The notes: generated from the sequence alone by a model not told the origin. Positions 49,620 to 58,829 are shown, counted from the first letter of the stretch. The stretch: 64,000 nt of DNA from Parasponia andersonii (GCA_002914805.1 JXTB01000050.1:1168629-1232628), one strand, 5' to 3'. Translations and numbers: made by a program.

Positions 49620-51121
49620 ATTGTCTGAAAGAGAGTATATTTGTACCCATGACTTTGAACTAGACAACTTCTGTTGATTACCAATATGGATAAAGCTTCT
49701 TTCACCAATTATATTTTGACATGAAATTAGTAGACTCGTAAACTATCTATCATTTGGGCATTTGTAATTGGAAAAGTTTTTAATTGGAAAAGTTTTTAAT
49801 TGGAAAAGTTTTTGGTGCTGTGTACCTCTAGCAGCAAACTTAAAAAATGTACGTAGGAACTTTGCATTTGGTCTCTGGCTGGTGTTTCCGTTCAAGGATA
49901 ATCTATTTACTGTGTTTATAGATTGTATTGATTTTTTTTTTCTTTTTATATGATTTATTCCCAGTGTTACACCAAGCTAGATGAACGTCGGAGGAAACCA
50001 GTTAGATTTAGGCTAGAACTTTAAAGCATGTTTCTGTCATAGATACAAACTAGTGTTTCTGCTTCTGTTTGGGACATACAACACAAGTAATTATCTTGGT
50101 TCCTCTTTCGGAACGAAAGTGCATGTCTCATTTCGAGTTACATCTATTTTTGTATTAAGTCTTATAGTAAAATCACCAAGTTTTAGACTCATTTTAAGTA
50201 AGACTCATTTTAAGTAAATGTCCACTTTTTAAATATTATAATTAGTACATAAATGGGAAAAAAAAAAGTAAAATGTAAAAAAAGGACATTCACCATAATT
50301 TACTTATATTATTTGATTATAATTCCTTTTTCGGAATGAAAGTGCATATCCCATTTCGAGTTACATCCAATTTTGTATTAAGTTTTATACCAAAATCACT
50401 GAATTTTAGACTCATTTTTAGTAAATGTCTATTTTTTAAATATTATAATGGGTACATAAATGGAAAAAAAAAAAAAAGATAAAGTGTAAAAAAAGGGCAT
50501 TCACTGTAATTTACCTATATTATTTGATTATAATTGTATTCTGTTGATAAGATTCATTGTCTCAGTTTCAAATTAAAAAATCGGAATTGCTTAAGAGCTT
50601 AAAACCAAACCAAGCAATTAATTAATATTTCAATTTGGTAATTATACGTGTTCACTATAACTAGCGTCTCTTTTATATAATTTCTCTCTTTTATGACAGC
50701 CCCTTTTGAGTTAGCTTTCATTTTCAATAATGGCTGTTGTCTGTTTTTCCGTTTTAGTTGTATTAATGCGTATTTTCTTGTTTTGGTGGTTTCTTGTGTG
50801 CTTGCTTTGGGTGTTTGTACTCTTTCTTAACCTTTGAAACTCAGTCTTCTTCATTCAAAATAACAGAGTAACAGAAATTAGAAGGGGACAACCATAGAGT
50901 CAAAGTTGATTTCAAATATTTGATAAAGCTATTTATATTTTCGCAAGCACCTTTTTTTTCCTGATCTGAAGAACCTGGTAAAGTCTATCTCATTTCATTA
51001 GCTAGGGCTCCAATTTTTTTGAATGAAGATCCAAGTTAAATCTTTGATACAAACTGTTGAGTATTTTGACTAATACTCTTCAAGAACTATCTCAAAGGAG
51101 TCGAAATCTGTTTACTCATTG
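49617..51121. other. Unassigned DNA between the LTR and the foldback
   Basis: No supported gene. The frame at 49,768-49,953 starts in a triple repeat of 'TTGGAAAAGTTTTTAA' and has no recognisable domain. A segmental duplication at 50,100-50,540 is listed separately. 'AAAGCTTCTTTCACCA' at 49,692 recurs at 51,599. Confidence 0.5.
50100..50540 (+). repeat. Tandem duplication, about 223-bp unit
   Basis: Copy one starts 'TTCCTCTTTCGGAACGAAAG' near 50,100 and copy two 'TTCCTTTTTCGGAATGAAAG' near 50,323; both run through 'TTTCGAGTTACATC' and end 'TATTATTTGATTATAATT'. Differences are mostly C/T and G/A. Copy one has an extra short internal repeat ('AAGACTCATTTT'). Confidence 0.85.
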
Positions 51122-51499
51122 CATTCATTGTCAAATTGGTATTCATTTTAAAATTAGCAAATGGGGTTATTTCAAGTTACACCACATATTTATTCATTTT
51201 GAGATAGGACACATTTTAAGCTACAACACATGTTTCGAAATGGCTCACATAATATCAATCTCGAAACTCTTTTACAGCAGTCGGGTTCCTTACATTGTGA
51301 AGTCTTGAATATGGTAAAGTGTTCATCAAAAGCCAAATCCGTGAGCAGTTTTGGCTGGAACTCTTCCATTATACTCTTTTTTCTCCTCCTTTTAAAAGGA
51401 AAAAGCAACAACCAAATTATATAGTTGAATAAATATGTGTTGTAACTTGAAATAACCGATTTGCTAATTTTAAAATGAATACCAATTTGACAATGAATG
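51122..51499. repeat. Inverted repeat with 73-bp arms
   Basis: The arms 51,122-51,195 and 51,427-51,499 are reverse complements with about three differences, separated by about 230 bp. A transcript would fold into a long hairpin. No TIR-transposon target duplication was found. A further hairpin follows at 51,548-51,619. Confidence 0.85.
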
Positions 51500-51547
51500 A
51501 ATATGTGTTGTATGTGTAAACATATATTTATTCATTTTGAGTTATTT

Positions 51548-51619
51548 CACTTGGTGAAAGAAGCTTTTTCCAAATTAATAGAAATTCGAATATGTCAAAA
51601 AAGCTTCTTTCACCAAGTG
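51548..51619. repeat. Perfect short hairpin, 22-bp arms
   Basis: The arms 51,548-51,569 and 51,598-51,619 are perfect reverse complements around AAGCTTCTTTCACCAAG, with a loop of 28 bp. One arm's core also occurs at 49,692. It might be a MITE remnant or a small-RNA hairpin; there is no direct evidence of expression. Confidence 0.85.
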
Positions 51620-51814
51620 TTTTGTACATACTTGAATTTCTATTTTCAGGGATGAAAATTATATACTCTCAGTTTGTTAAATTAGATAGAATTATTCCAA
51701 TTAACAAATTTTCATTGAGTTTTGTTAATTTTTTATTTAAAAATAACCGAGGAGTCCACCCGTGAAGAGTCAGCCTAGGTAGGATATTATAAGCTCTTTC
51801 AAATAGCCAGAATT

Positions 51815-51831
51815 TCTCTGATAGCACACCA
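51815..51831 (-). other. Candidate degenerate tRNA-Met primer binding site
   Basis: On the minus strand the sequence TGGTGTGCTATCAGAG resembles TGGTATCAGAG with a 4-5 base interruption. It lies about 215 bp downstream of the candidate transcription start and near the left edge of the viral insertion. The interruption makes this weak. Confidence 0.25.
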
Positions 51832-52026
51832 TGACTCTGACGAGATTTCTGGCTTCTCTAGAGCTTAACATATACTACTTAAACTTCCTGAACACAAGTG
51901 CATACTAGTATTTGATGAGCCTTAGGAACATTTCTATGAGTTTGGTAATTTCCCTACTAACTGATAGAGGATCTCAGAGAGAGGGTTTAGAGACGAGTCA
52001 TGTTTTAGAACTCACAAAATACAAAT

Positions 52027-52032
52027 TTTATT
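52027..52032 (-). terminator. Candidate poly(A) signal of the viral transcript
   Basis: AATAAA on the minus strand, about 40 bp downstream of the candidate TATA box. Caulimoviruses place the signal shortly after the transcription start so that the RNA is terminally redundant; here the spacing is short, so it may be bypassed on first passage or may be fortuitous. Confidence 0.4.
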
Positions 52033-52072
52033 ATTCTTTTTCACTCTGCCTTCTTCTGAGGGAAGAAGAGGG

Positions 52073-52079
52073 ATTTATA
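52073..52079 (-). promoter_or_regulatory. Candidate TATA box of the pregenomic RNA promoter
   Basis: TATAAAT on the minus strand, in 'GTTGTATAAATCCCTCTTC', about 135 bp after the last viral stop codon. Position between the last coding region and the leader is where caulimovirids place the promoter for the full-length RNA. Confidence 0.6.
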
Positions 52080-52103
52080 CAACTCCAGAGACCTTACCCC
52101 ATT

Positions 52104-52164
52104 GGAGAAGGAATCTCTTTTTGCAAAGGAAAAGACAAACACTGATTAAAGGAGAAGGAATCTC
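52104..52164 (-). promoter_or_regulatory. Two direct repeats with dyad symmetry upstream of the viral TATA box
   Basis: GGAGAAGGAATCTC occurs at 52,104-52,117 and 52,151-52,164, 47 bp apart; the second continues to the full dyad GGAGA-N5-TCTCC. They lie 25-90 bp upstream of the TATA box on the transcribed strand, the position of a transcription-factor site pair. The factor is not known. Confidence 0.55.
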
Positions 52165-52213
52165 CTTTTTACAAAAGCTAAAGACATGACCGGACTAAAG
52201 CTTAGACAAGTGG

Positions 52214-52981
52214 CTACCATCCGAAAACTGGCTCATGACTGGGACTAGAGTTCATGATGTCTTTGTCACTGTCTGACGAGTCACGTGGCTGGGGCCATGG
52301 ATTCATATGGTTCAAAATCATGTCATCTTTGAGAGATGAGCTGTGAGGATCTTTTCGTGGGTCACTCTCAGATTGCACACGTTGCCACGTTGTGGTTCTG
52401 GTGAGTTCTTGATTGATCAGAGACATTGACAAAGGAGACTGGTCATATAGGTCCTGGGAATCTTGAAACACTGAGGCTTGATAATTGACAGCATCAGTAC
52501 TGTCTGCAGTAGATTGGTTTTCCTCTGGTGGCATCCAAGATCCATTATTGATGTGGGTGAGGAAGTGTTTCATGTCCTTGTCCATCCGAGCTGTATAGGC
52601 CAGCGAATAGTGTTCCCATGGTGCGTCATCTTCTGGTCTCGGCCATATCTCATTTGGAATTATTCCATTTTTTAGGAATAATATCTTCTGAAGCTGTCTA
52701 TACTCTGGATTTCCTATGGTGACCATCTGATGCTCACTGGATCTGTAGACCTCAGTACTGGTGGTGTAGGAGACGATAGTACTTCCTTCTTTTGTGAATG
52801 AAATATTTAGGAAGAGTATCGTCCAGCAGTCGAAAATGTGAATGGAGTTATCTCCTGGGAACTTTGGTGCATCTATCAATGTGGTTGGCCTTTTTCCTTT
52901 AACTTTATTCCATTCATCCGTCAAGATCTGGTCCCAGTCAGAGAGAGTATGGAACCAGCAAAGCAAGTTTGTTTGGACCTA
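52214..52981 (-). pseudogene. C-terminal domain of the viral polyprotein (unknown function)
   Basis: The 250-residue open stretch (52,966-52,214) continues the RNase H frame after a TAG at 52,979-52,981. The first half is globular and aromatic-rich (WFHTLSDWDQILTDEW, then HIFDCWTILFLNISF); the second half is polar and Ser/Asp-rich with a terminal 'SSDSDKD' block. Extensions after RNase H occur in florendovirus-like polyproteins, but I cannot assign a function. The upstream stop probably separates what was once one polyprotein; an initiating Met at 52,966 would give a separate product only if expressed independently. Confidence 0.65.
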
Positions 52982-54030
52982 GTAGACAGGATGGAACTCT
53001 TCCCTTTCTTGGTAGCTGCGGTTTGCTGTCCTCATCTGATTGGTTTGGATTTCTATAGCAATTGTATAGGAGCTTGCCAAATACCAGAAGAAGTGGGCCA
53101 ACTGTTTAGGCATGAAAAAGGTGTCCTTCAATGGTAGTAATTTTGAAAATGGGTAAACAGGATGGATACCTAAATCTTTTGCCATTGGTGGTCCGATGTT
53201 TTGGATGAGCCAAGATTGATGGGCCAGTGCCCTTTGAACAGCTTTTTTTTGAGGCCGACGGCTTTTGATAATTCTTTGGGCATCTTTTGGAAAAGATGAA
53301 GGAAAGAGGGAGTCCTGGGAGGAAGACGTCATGGTGTATATTTGTGGTAGAACAGGGATGGCTTTGATGGTTCTACAATTTGCTTGGGCAGGACTATTTA
53401 TACTGGTTTGAGGTGGTCTTGACAGGAAGTCTGGGATAACATTATTTTTTCCTTTGATATGCTTAACTTCGAAGGAATACTGGGAAAACCACGTGGCTAG
53501 TCGGAGTAGTTGGGCGTTGACAGGCTTATTTTGTTTGAAAGTCATCATTCCTCGGAAAGATGCGAAGTCTGTTTCGACCAGGAAGTGATGTCCAATCAAG
53601 TGGAATTCGAACTTCATTATCCCCATCTTTACAGCTAGCAGTTCTTTGAACATAGAGTGGTAGTAGATCTGGGAATCTTTAAAGCTGCCACTCTTATATC
53701 CACATACTCTTCTTTTTCCTTCTTTGTCTTCTTCCAATAAGACTGCACCCCAATGTCGGTCACTTGCGTCCGTCTGGAGTATTCTCTTTCCATGAGAGGG
53801 AATCTGGAGTGGTGGCAATGTCTGCATTTCTTTTTTTAATTTTTTGACCGCTTCAGTCTGTTGCGGGGTCCATTGTTGAGCTCCTTTTTTGAGCATAGTT
53901 GTCAAAGGACTCGTGAGCTTTGAGAGGTGAGGTACAAAGTCTCTTAAATTATTGACTATGCCAAGGAACTGTTGTATCTGAACTTTTGTCAGGTCATGAT
54001 CTGGGAACTTCAGAAGTTCTTGGCTATGTG
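52979..54030 (-). pseudogene. Viral RNase H region and downstream linker
   Basis: A 308-residue open frame from 53,905 contains the RNase H domain at about residues 40-165. All four acidic residues are present: D46 (TDAS), E88 (KELL), D113 (ETDFA) and D159 (IPDFLSRP). RNase H removes the RNA strand during reverse transcription. Residues 165-308 form a basic, Ser/Pro-containing linker and a Trp/Tyr-containing segment (QLAHFFWYLAS). The frame differs from that of RT upstream: a one-base loss near 54,025 shifts it, with the thumb/connection region recoverable on either side (FLGMKLHNSQFEA, then FPDHDLTKVQIQQF). It ends at TAG 52,979-52,981. Confidence 0.85.
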
Positions 54031-55302
54031 GGGCTGAGCTTCGAACTGACTATTGTGTAGTTTCATACCCAAGAATTCTATGTTGGGCCGTGCTACGACC
54101 ATCTTTTTCTCTGAGAGCATTATCCCATTCTTTTCTGTGATTTCAGTGAATTAGGCCAAAAGGTTATAATGGGCCTTCTCGTCAGGAGAGAACAGGAGGA
54201 TGTCATCAATGTATATAAGGGCTTGGTTTAGGATTGGGCCATAAATGGTGATCATAGCCTTTTGGAATAGTGACGGAGCTGTTTTAAGCCCAAATGGCAT
54301 AACAGTCCATTGGTAGTGTTGGTTTGGGATACAAAAGGCTGTTTTGGGCCGTTCTTCTGGTTTGATGCCTAATTGCCAAAAACCCGCTTTTAGGTCAAAT
54401 TTTGAAAATATTTTTGCCCAGGAAAGACTGGAAAACAACGAGATTCTGTTTGGGAGAGGGAATTTATCATCAGCTAAAAAATGATTTAGGGGTTGATAAT
54501 TAATTACCAGTCTTTGTTTTCCTCTTGCCTGTTATGATCTTTTGTTGATATAGAATGCATGGCACGCCCAAGCAGAGTTGGTATCTTCAATGAGTCCTTG
54601 TAGTCTGAGTTCCTCGCATTCCTGTATGGCCATCTGCTGGTGTTCTGGATTCATTCCTGGATGGCTGGCTTTTGTTGGGTTGATATCCTCATTCTTCTTA
54701 AATGGCAGTGTGATGAAATATTTTTCATTTTTCCATAGGGAATGGTCACACTTCAGTAAGAACCTAGAATGAGATTCTGCACAGGAGTTTTCTGTTAGCC
54801 TCTGTTTGATGGCCAGGAGAGGGTCATCGGTGATATGGAAGAAATTTGGGACTTGTTCCCAGGCTGAGAAATATTGCTTAAAGGCTAGGCCTCCTGGAAG
54901 GATTCTCAGTCCTTTCTTTTTTGTGAAAATGTCGAAGCCAATAATTAGATCTTTTCTTGGAAGTTTCGAACCAAGGACTCTATGTATTGCAGAACATCCT
55001 GGAAAGAACTGTAGCATGATCGGTTTGCTAACAAGGTCTGTCGAGAAGACTTCTCCATTGGCAGCATGGAAGTATTGTTTCTTTTTCTTCCAGTATTTTG
55101 GAGGGAGGATGTCTAGGTTCAAAATCGAGTAGGATGCTCCTGTGTCAACGAATGCTGCAACTCTGATTGGCTTTGAGTATTTTGAAGGAAGAACTTGCAT
55201 TTTCAGGATTGGGACTGGCTGTATAGTATTGATAGCCGTGATCTGATATTGCTCATCAATCTCTTCTTGCTCTGACCATTCGGAGGAGTCTGAGGGAAGT
55301 TA
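54031..55302 (-). pseudogene. Viral aspartic protease and reverse transcriptase
   Basis: The frame after the stop at 55,300-55,302 holds a retropepsin-like protease with the active-site loop VDTGASYS (D19 counting from the Met at 55,200), which would cleave the polyprotein. RT follows: 'EELRLQGLIEDTNSAWA', a stop (TAA, 54,532-54,534) within the 'NKRS' fingers block, 'RLVINYQPLN', then palm motifs 'KFDLKAGFWQL', 'MPFGLKTAPSLFQKAM' and the catalytic YIDD box (YIDDILLFS). A further TAA lies at 54,151-54,153. The catalytic residues survive, but the stops and the frameshift near 54,025 prevent a complete enzyme. Confidence 0.9.
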
Positions 55303-56118
55303 GATTGCACAAACTGTATCCGGATTGATTTCTTCATCTAATGAAAAAATGGATTCCACATCATTTTCTGATAGAGAAATCCCTGTTGCATTCTTGATAT
55401 GAGAAATCATCTTGGCCGTCTTTCCTTTTGTACATTGTTTTGCAAAGTGGCCCTTTTGTCCACAGATGTGGCAACGATCTGAAGTTTTTCCAAATCATTT
55501 TTTCTTCCTGAGGAATCTCCAAAGCCTGCGAGACTTCTTCTTTTTGTTGTAGGAAAATCTGGAGGATTCTTCGGAATGCCTATNNNNNNNNNNTGTTGTG
55601 TTTTGCAGAGTTTTTCCGCTGGAGGATAAGAGCCTAAAAGTTTCTTCTCCGAGAGGATCTGGGATGGATGACAGGAAGGCTTGTTTGAGATCCGGATCAT
55701 CAACTCCTCCAATAAGATAGAACCGTCTGGTCATCTGTTGGAAGTGTTTTTCGAGATCTTTTCTCTGCATGGAGCAGCATTTCATTTTGAAAAATTCTGC
55801 TCTCAATCGTTCTGTTATCTGGGCCTCTTGCCCACAGAATTCTACATAGAGATGATTCAAGGCTCCTTCAATTGTCATGTCTTGTAGGAATTACAGTTGT
55901 CTGTATTCTCCAAGACTCTGCCACCAGTCATGCAAGATTCCTGTAAAACCAGAAGCAAAATTAAGAAGGATTTCTCCTCTATGGCTTCCAGGTTTTTGGG
56001 CTTCTAGAAGAAGCCAGGCTTTGAATTCTTAGAAACGGCTTCTCCACTTAGTTGGTGGTAAATCGTCGAGGGTGAATGTCTGGAATTTTCCTTTAGACGT
56101 CTTTGGTGCCTGTGGCTA
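55303..56118 (-). pseudogene. Viral capsid domain and zinc knuckle
   Basis: In one frame with the protease: a short 'LDDLPPTKW' segment, then the caulimovirid capsid core (KAWLLLEAQKPGSHRGEIL, HDWWQSLGEY, ALNHLYVEFCGQ, RRFYLIGGVDDPDLKQAFL), a Lys/Arg-rich stretch, and the CCHC zinc knuckle CHICGQKGHFAKQC (55,473-55,432) that binds RNA. Stops lie at 56,116-56,118, 56,029-56,031, 55,891-55,893, 55,495-55,497 and 55,300-55,302. An assembly gap of ten N (55,584-55,593) falls between capsid core and basic stretch, so true length there is unknown. The same region, without the stop at 55,891, is found at 49,008-49,152. Confidence 0.85.
55584..55593. other. Assembly gap (10 N)
   Basis: Ten consecutive N, a usual placeholder. 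The capsid frame is the same on both sides as written, but the true number of bases is unknown. Confidence 0.95.
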
Positions 56119-56792
56119 GTTTGTTCCTGTCTGGTTTGAGTCTGTCTCTTCTTCTTCTTCTTCAATAATAGGCTCAGTCCTTGTCGTTCCTGAGGTGCCT
56201 GTTCCCTGGGTCATATATTGTTGTGGAAGTTCATCATTGTCGTCAGATGTTTCCGTAGTTGTGGACCATTCTCCTTCTGATGAATCTTCTTCAAAAAGTT
56301 CTTCNTCCATGGCGTAGCATACATGATCTGGTGCTGGCTGTTGTTTTGTTGGAGCTGCTTCAACTGTTCTTGTAAAGTAGCATATTGATTTTTAAGACTC
56401 TTCATTTCTGCCTCCTTAGCTGAGAAGATTTGCCTTGGAACTGCCCCTTGTCGTATCAAATTTATGAGCTCTTCATGGGTGTTTTGGATTCTGGATTGTA
56501 GTCTGATGAGTAAATCCTGTAGGTTTGAGCATCTCTGATCGAGTTGAGTGACCTTGCTTTCTACCTGGGCAACCTTTTGATCAATCTTTTGTAGGACGGA
56601 ATTTTGGGCAATCATGTTTTCCGTCTGCTAGTTTAATACTGCCTCTGCGGATGAGATTTTCTTCGTAGTCCCATCCGGATCCCTGGTGGTAGGATTGAGG
56701 ACCTTTGGTTGGTGTGTTGTCGTTCCTGTTTGATCATGAAAGCTTCCAAGGGGTGGAAAATCTTTATCGTAGGAAGACATCATTAGGATTGA
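56119..56792 (-). pseudogene. Viral coiled-coil region between movement and capsid domains
   Basis: It begins in frame with the movement protein after the TAG at 56,793 (SYDKDFPPLGSF, KISSAEAVLN), is interrupted by TAG at 56,628-56,630, and then has heptad-rich sequence from 56,615 to about 56,340 (VLQKIDQKVAQVESKVTQLD; later LKNQYATLQEQLKQLQ), a coiled coil likely involved in oligomerisation, as in virion-associated parts of related viruses. Next comes an acidic Glu-rich stretch (56,310-56,119). The frame changes at the ambiguous base 56,305, which may be an assembly artefact rather than a mutation. Confidence 0.75.
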
Positions 56793-58193
56793 CTAAGTCG
56801 GAGTGTCTGGCTGTTCATCCTTCTGTTCCTTTTTTATCCACTTAGCCATTTTCTTGTAGCAGGGAAGGATATGTTGAGGACTTTCATCTTCCTGGTTATG
56901 GTCATCCCATCCACTAGGTGGTAGAGGTAGCTCCTGTTGAATATTCTGAGGGCAGGAGTATTTGACTATGTAGTCAAATCTTCCTGATGGTTGTCCGAGG
57001 AGACCTACTTTCTCTGATTTTGCTTCAAGTTGTTCTTTTAGTATACGACCTGTCTTCTTTGTCTGGGGCTTTGCCTCTGGCCAGTCACCTGATGCGCACA
57101 TCTGGCAATTGCAAACATCCCAGTAGCAGTGTCCTGCTTTTGAGCTGAAAGCATAACAAGGATTTCCATCTTTATCAAATGATTCAATTTCTGCTGCGGC
57201 AGGGATGACAGTAGACATCATATACTGTGTGGTGAAATAGTTTGGCATCTCTTGTTTTTTGTTGAAGGTGATCTCTATCGTCCCATCTTTCAGTGTTTTG
57301 AAAGAGGGGTCTGACGTCTGGATTTGAACTTGGGGCTGGTGTAGCTGTTCATAGCTTGTTATCCAGGAGTTAGGAATTATCTTCTTGAGTTCTTCAGTTG
57401 AGATCTGCCTTGGAATATGAGTACAACTTGGTACATGGTGAGAGTTGACCGAGACGAGCAAGGCATCTGATGTTGTTAGAAGGGCCAAATCCAGAGCATG
57501 GTTTTGGACCCGATATACCATCTGGTAATGAAGAGTGGCTCCCATGGCCTGCGGATCTTGTTCCACACCAATTATCTGTAACTGGACTGTAAAGGCATCT
57601 GTCAATCTTTCGTCTTTTAAAGACATACAAAAGTTTGGGTAGAAGGTGACAATATATGTGCCTGCATTGAGGGTTGTTTCAATGATGCGTATACAAGCAT
57701 GTTGGTATTTCAACATTCTTGTATCGAGAAGGGCGATTTTTGCACAGACAGGAAGGCCTTTCCGACCATGGTAGGTTAACGCGAGGCGAATAGCTCCAAA
57801 ATGGATATGACTAAAACCTTGGTCTATCCATTGGGGTGGAAATTCAAGTGGAATTTGCAGAGTGACATAAAGTTCTTTGTTTGTGGCAGAAAGCTCGCAC
57901 TGGTCAAACTTGGTTAACTGGACATATTCTTTGGTGGAACGAGGGGTAGGTTTGATTAGGGATTTTATGGATTGGGTGAAGGAGGATGAAGGTTTGGTGA
58001 AAGCATGGTAAGGGTTAATGAGAGGAAGATTTTCTGAGGTGATCTTACTTTCTTCTGAGACATAGTTAAGCTCATATAGGTATTCTAACTTAGAGGCAGA
58101 AGATTTTCGAAGTGGAGGTGAAGGAGATAAACTAAGTTGAGAGATAAGGTGGTTGGACGAGGAGGACTCAGCAGGGGCTTGAGGGTTGCTCAT
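56793..58193 (-). CDS. Viral movement protein domain (30K superfamily), open over 466 codons
   Basis: This is the longest uninterrupted frame in the window. The 30K-superfamily movement core spans about residues 95-245, with the conserved Asp in 'ALLDTR' (D157) and the blocks FSHIHFGAIRLALTYHGRKG, YQHACIR, TTLNAGTYIVTFYPNF and ATLHYQMVYRVQNHA. Such proteins open plasmodesmata for cell-to-cell spread. Residues 1-90 are Ser/Pro-rich and probably disordered. A Cys/His cluster at 355-366 (HCYWDVCNCQMC) is unusual and may bind metal. The start (58,193) is the first ATG, about 8 bp from the inferred viral edge. The frame ends in TAG and continues in frame into the capsid part, so the stop may be a mutation in a longer polyprotein. 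Expression is not expected. Confidence 0.85.
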   Translation of the reverse strand: MSNPQAPAESSSSNHLISQLSLSPSPPLRKSSASKLEYLYELNYVSEESKITSENLPLINPYHAFTKPSSSFTQSIKSLIKPTPRSTKEYVQLTKFDQCELSATNKELYVTLQIPLEFPPQWIDQGFSHIHFGAIRLALTYHGRKGLPVCAKIALLDTRMLKYQHACIRIIETTLNAGTYIVTFYPNFCMSLKDERLTDAFTVQLQIIGVEQDPQAMGATLHYQMVYRVQNHALDLALLTTSDALLVSVNSHHVPSCTHIPRQISTEELKKIIPNSWITSYEQLHQPQVQIQTSDPSFKTLKDGTIEITFNKKQEMPNYFTTQYMMSTVIPAAAEIESFDKDGNPCYAFSSKAGHCYWDVCNCQMCASGDWPEAKPQTKKTGRILKEQLEAKSEKVGLLGQPSGRFDYIVKYSCPQNIQQELPLPPSGWDDHNQEDESPQHILPCYKKMAKWIKKEQKDEQPDTPT

Positions 58194-58200
58194 GATGAAA

Positions 58201-58829
58201 ACGTCTGAGACTCGTCAAATATTCAAATTATCTATTAAACTTACAATTAAATATTTTAAATACCAAACACTAAAATGTATTCTTTCCAATTCAATTAAAA
58301 AAAAATTCAAAATATAAATTTTTTAGGTGTTTGTTTATGTGGCGACAAGGTAATTTGACTATTCAATTAATTTTGGGGTTTTTAGCCAAATACGGGATAT
58401 TATACACAAGTTTTAAAAAATACGGACCAACTAAAAAAACTTAAAAAATACGGTATGTAGGCCATTTTTCTTATAAAAGTACGGGATATATGCTTGAAAT
58501 ATGGCATGATTACCTGATCTTCATCTGATGCGTCAGGTCAAAATAAATAACAAAAAATGGTTTAACGCACGCATTTGGGTTTGACTTTTTAATCAATGCT
58601 TATTTTAAGTTTCCATTTTTGAAGCTTTTCTTTCATAACCTAATTTTTTATTTTTTTGTGTGCTTAATTTTACAATTTAGAAACTATAAATGTGCTTCCT
58701 CAAAAAAAAAAAAACTATAAATGCTTAATTGTCCCATCACAAGTTTTTTAAGGGAAAGTATATTAACGTTTAAATAAAATTATTTTCTATTATATATATT
58801 TTTTTAATCTTAAGAAAAATAAACAAGAT
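58201..58829. other. AT-rich flank with repeated ATACGG motif
   Basis: Between the viral edge and the satellite-like array. 'ATACGG' occurs four times at 58,391-58,491, each next to A-rich or T-rich runs ('AAATACGGGATATTATA', 'AAAATACGGACC', 'AAAATACGGTATG', 'AGTACGGGATATA'), which may be one end of an unrecognised transposon. No gene is supported. Confidence 0.5.

Larger units (their letters stand above)
51745..58200 (-). mobile_element. Endogenous pararetrovirus (Caulimoviridae, florendovirus/petuvirus-like), near unit length
   Basis: On the minus strand the order is movement protein, coiled coil, capsid with zinc knuckle, aspartic protease, RT, RNase H, a C-terminal domain, then a promoter-like region. 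This single-polyprotein order, with the movement protein first and no integrase, fits Petuvirus/Florendovirus-type viruses, many of which survive only as genomic copies. The roughly 6.45 kb begins just upstream of the movement-protein ATG and ends in the leader near a degenerate primer-binding-like motif, as if one genome was opened near the primer site. It is inactivated by stops, at least two frame changes and assembly gaps. Both outer edges are inferred from where AT-rich, non-viral sequence begins. Confidence 0.85.

Noticed and set aside
54578..55132. Plus-strand frames of 64 and 108 codons
   Set aside because: Antisense shadows of the viral protease and RT.
57394..57630. 78-codon minus-strand frame inside the viral region
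   Set aside because: Alternative frame within the movement protein reading frame.
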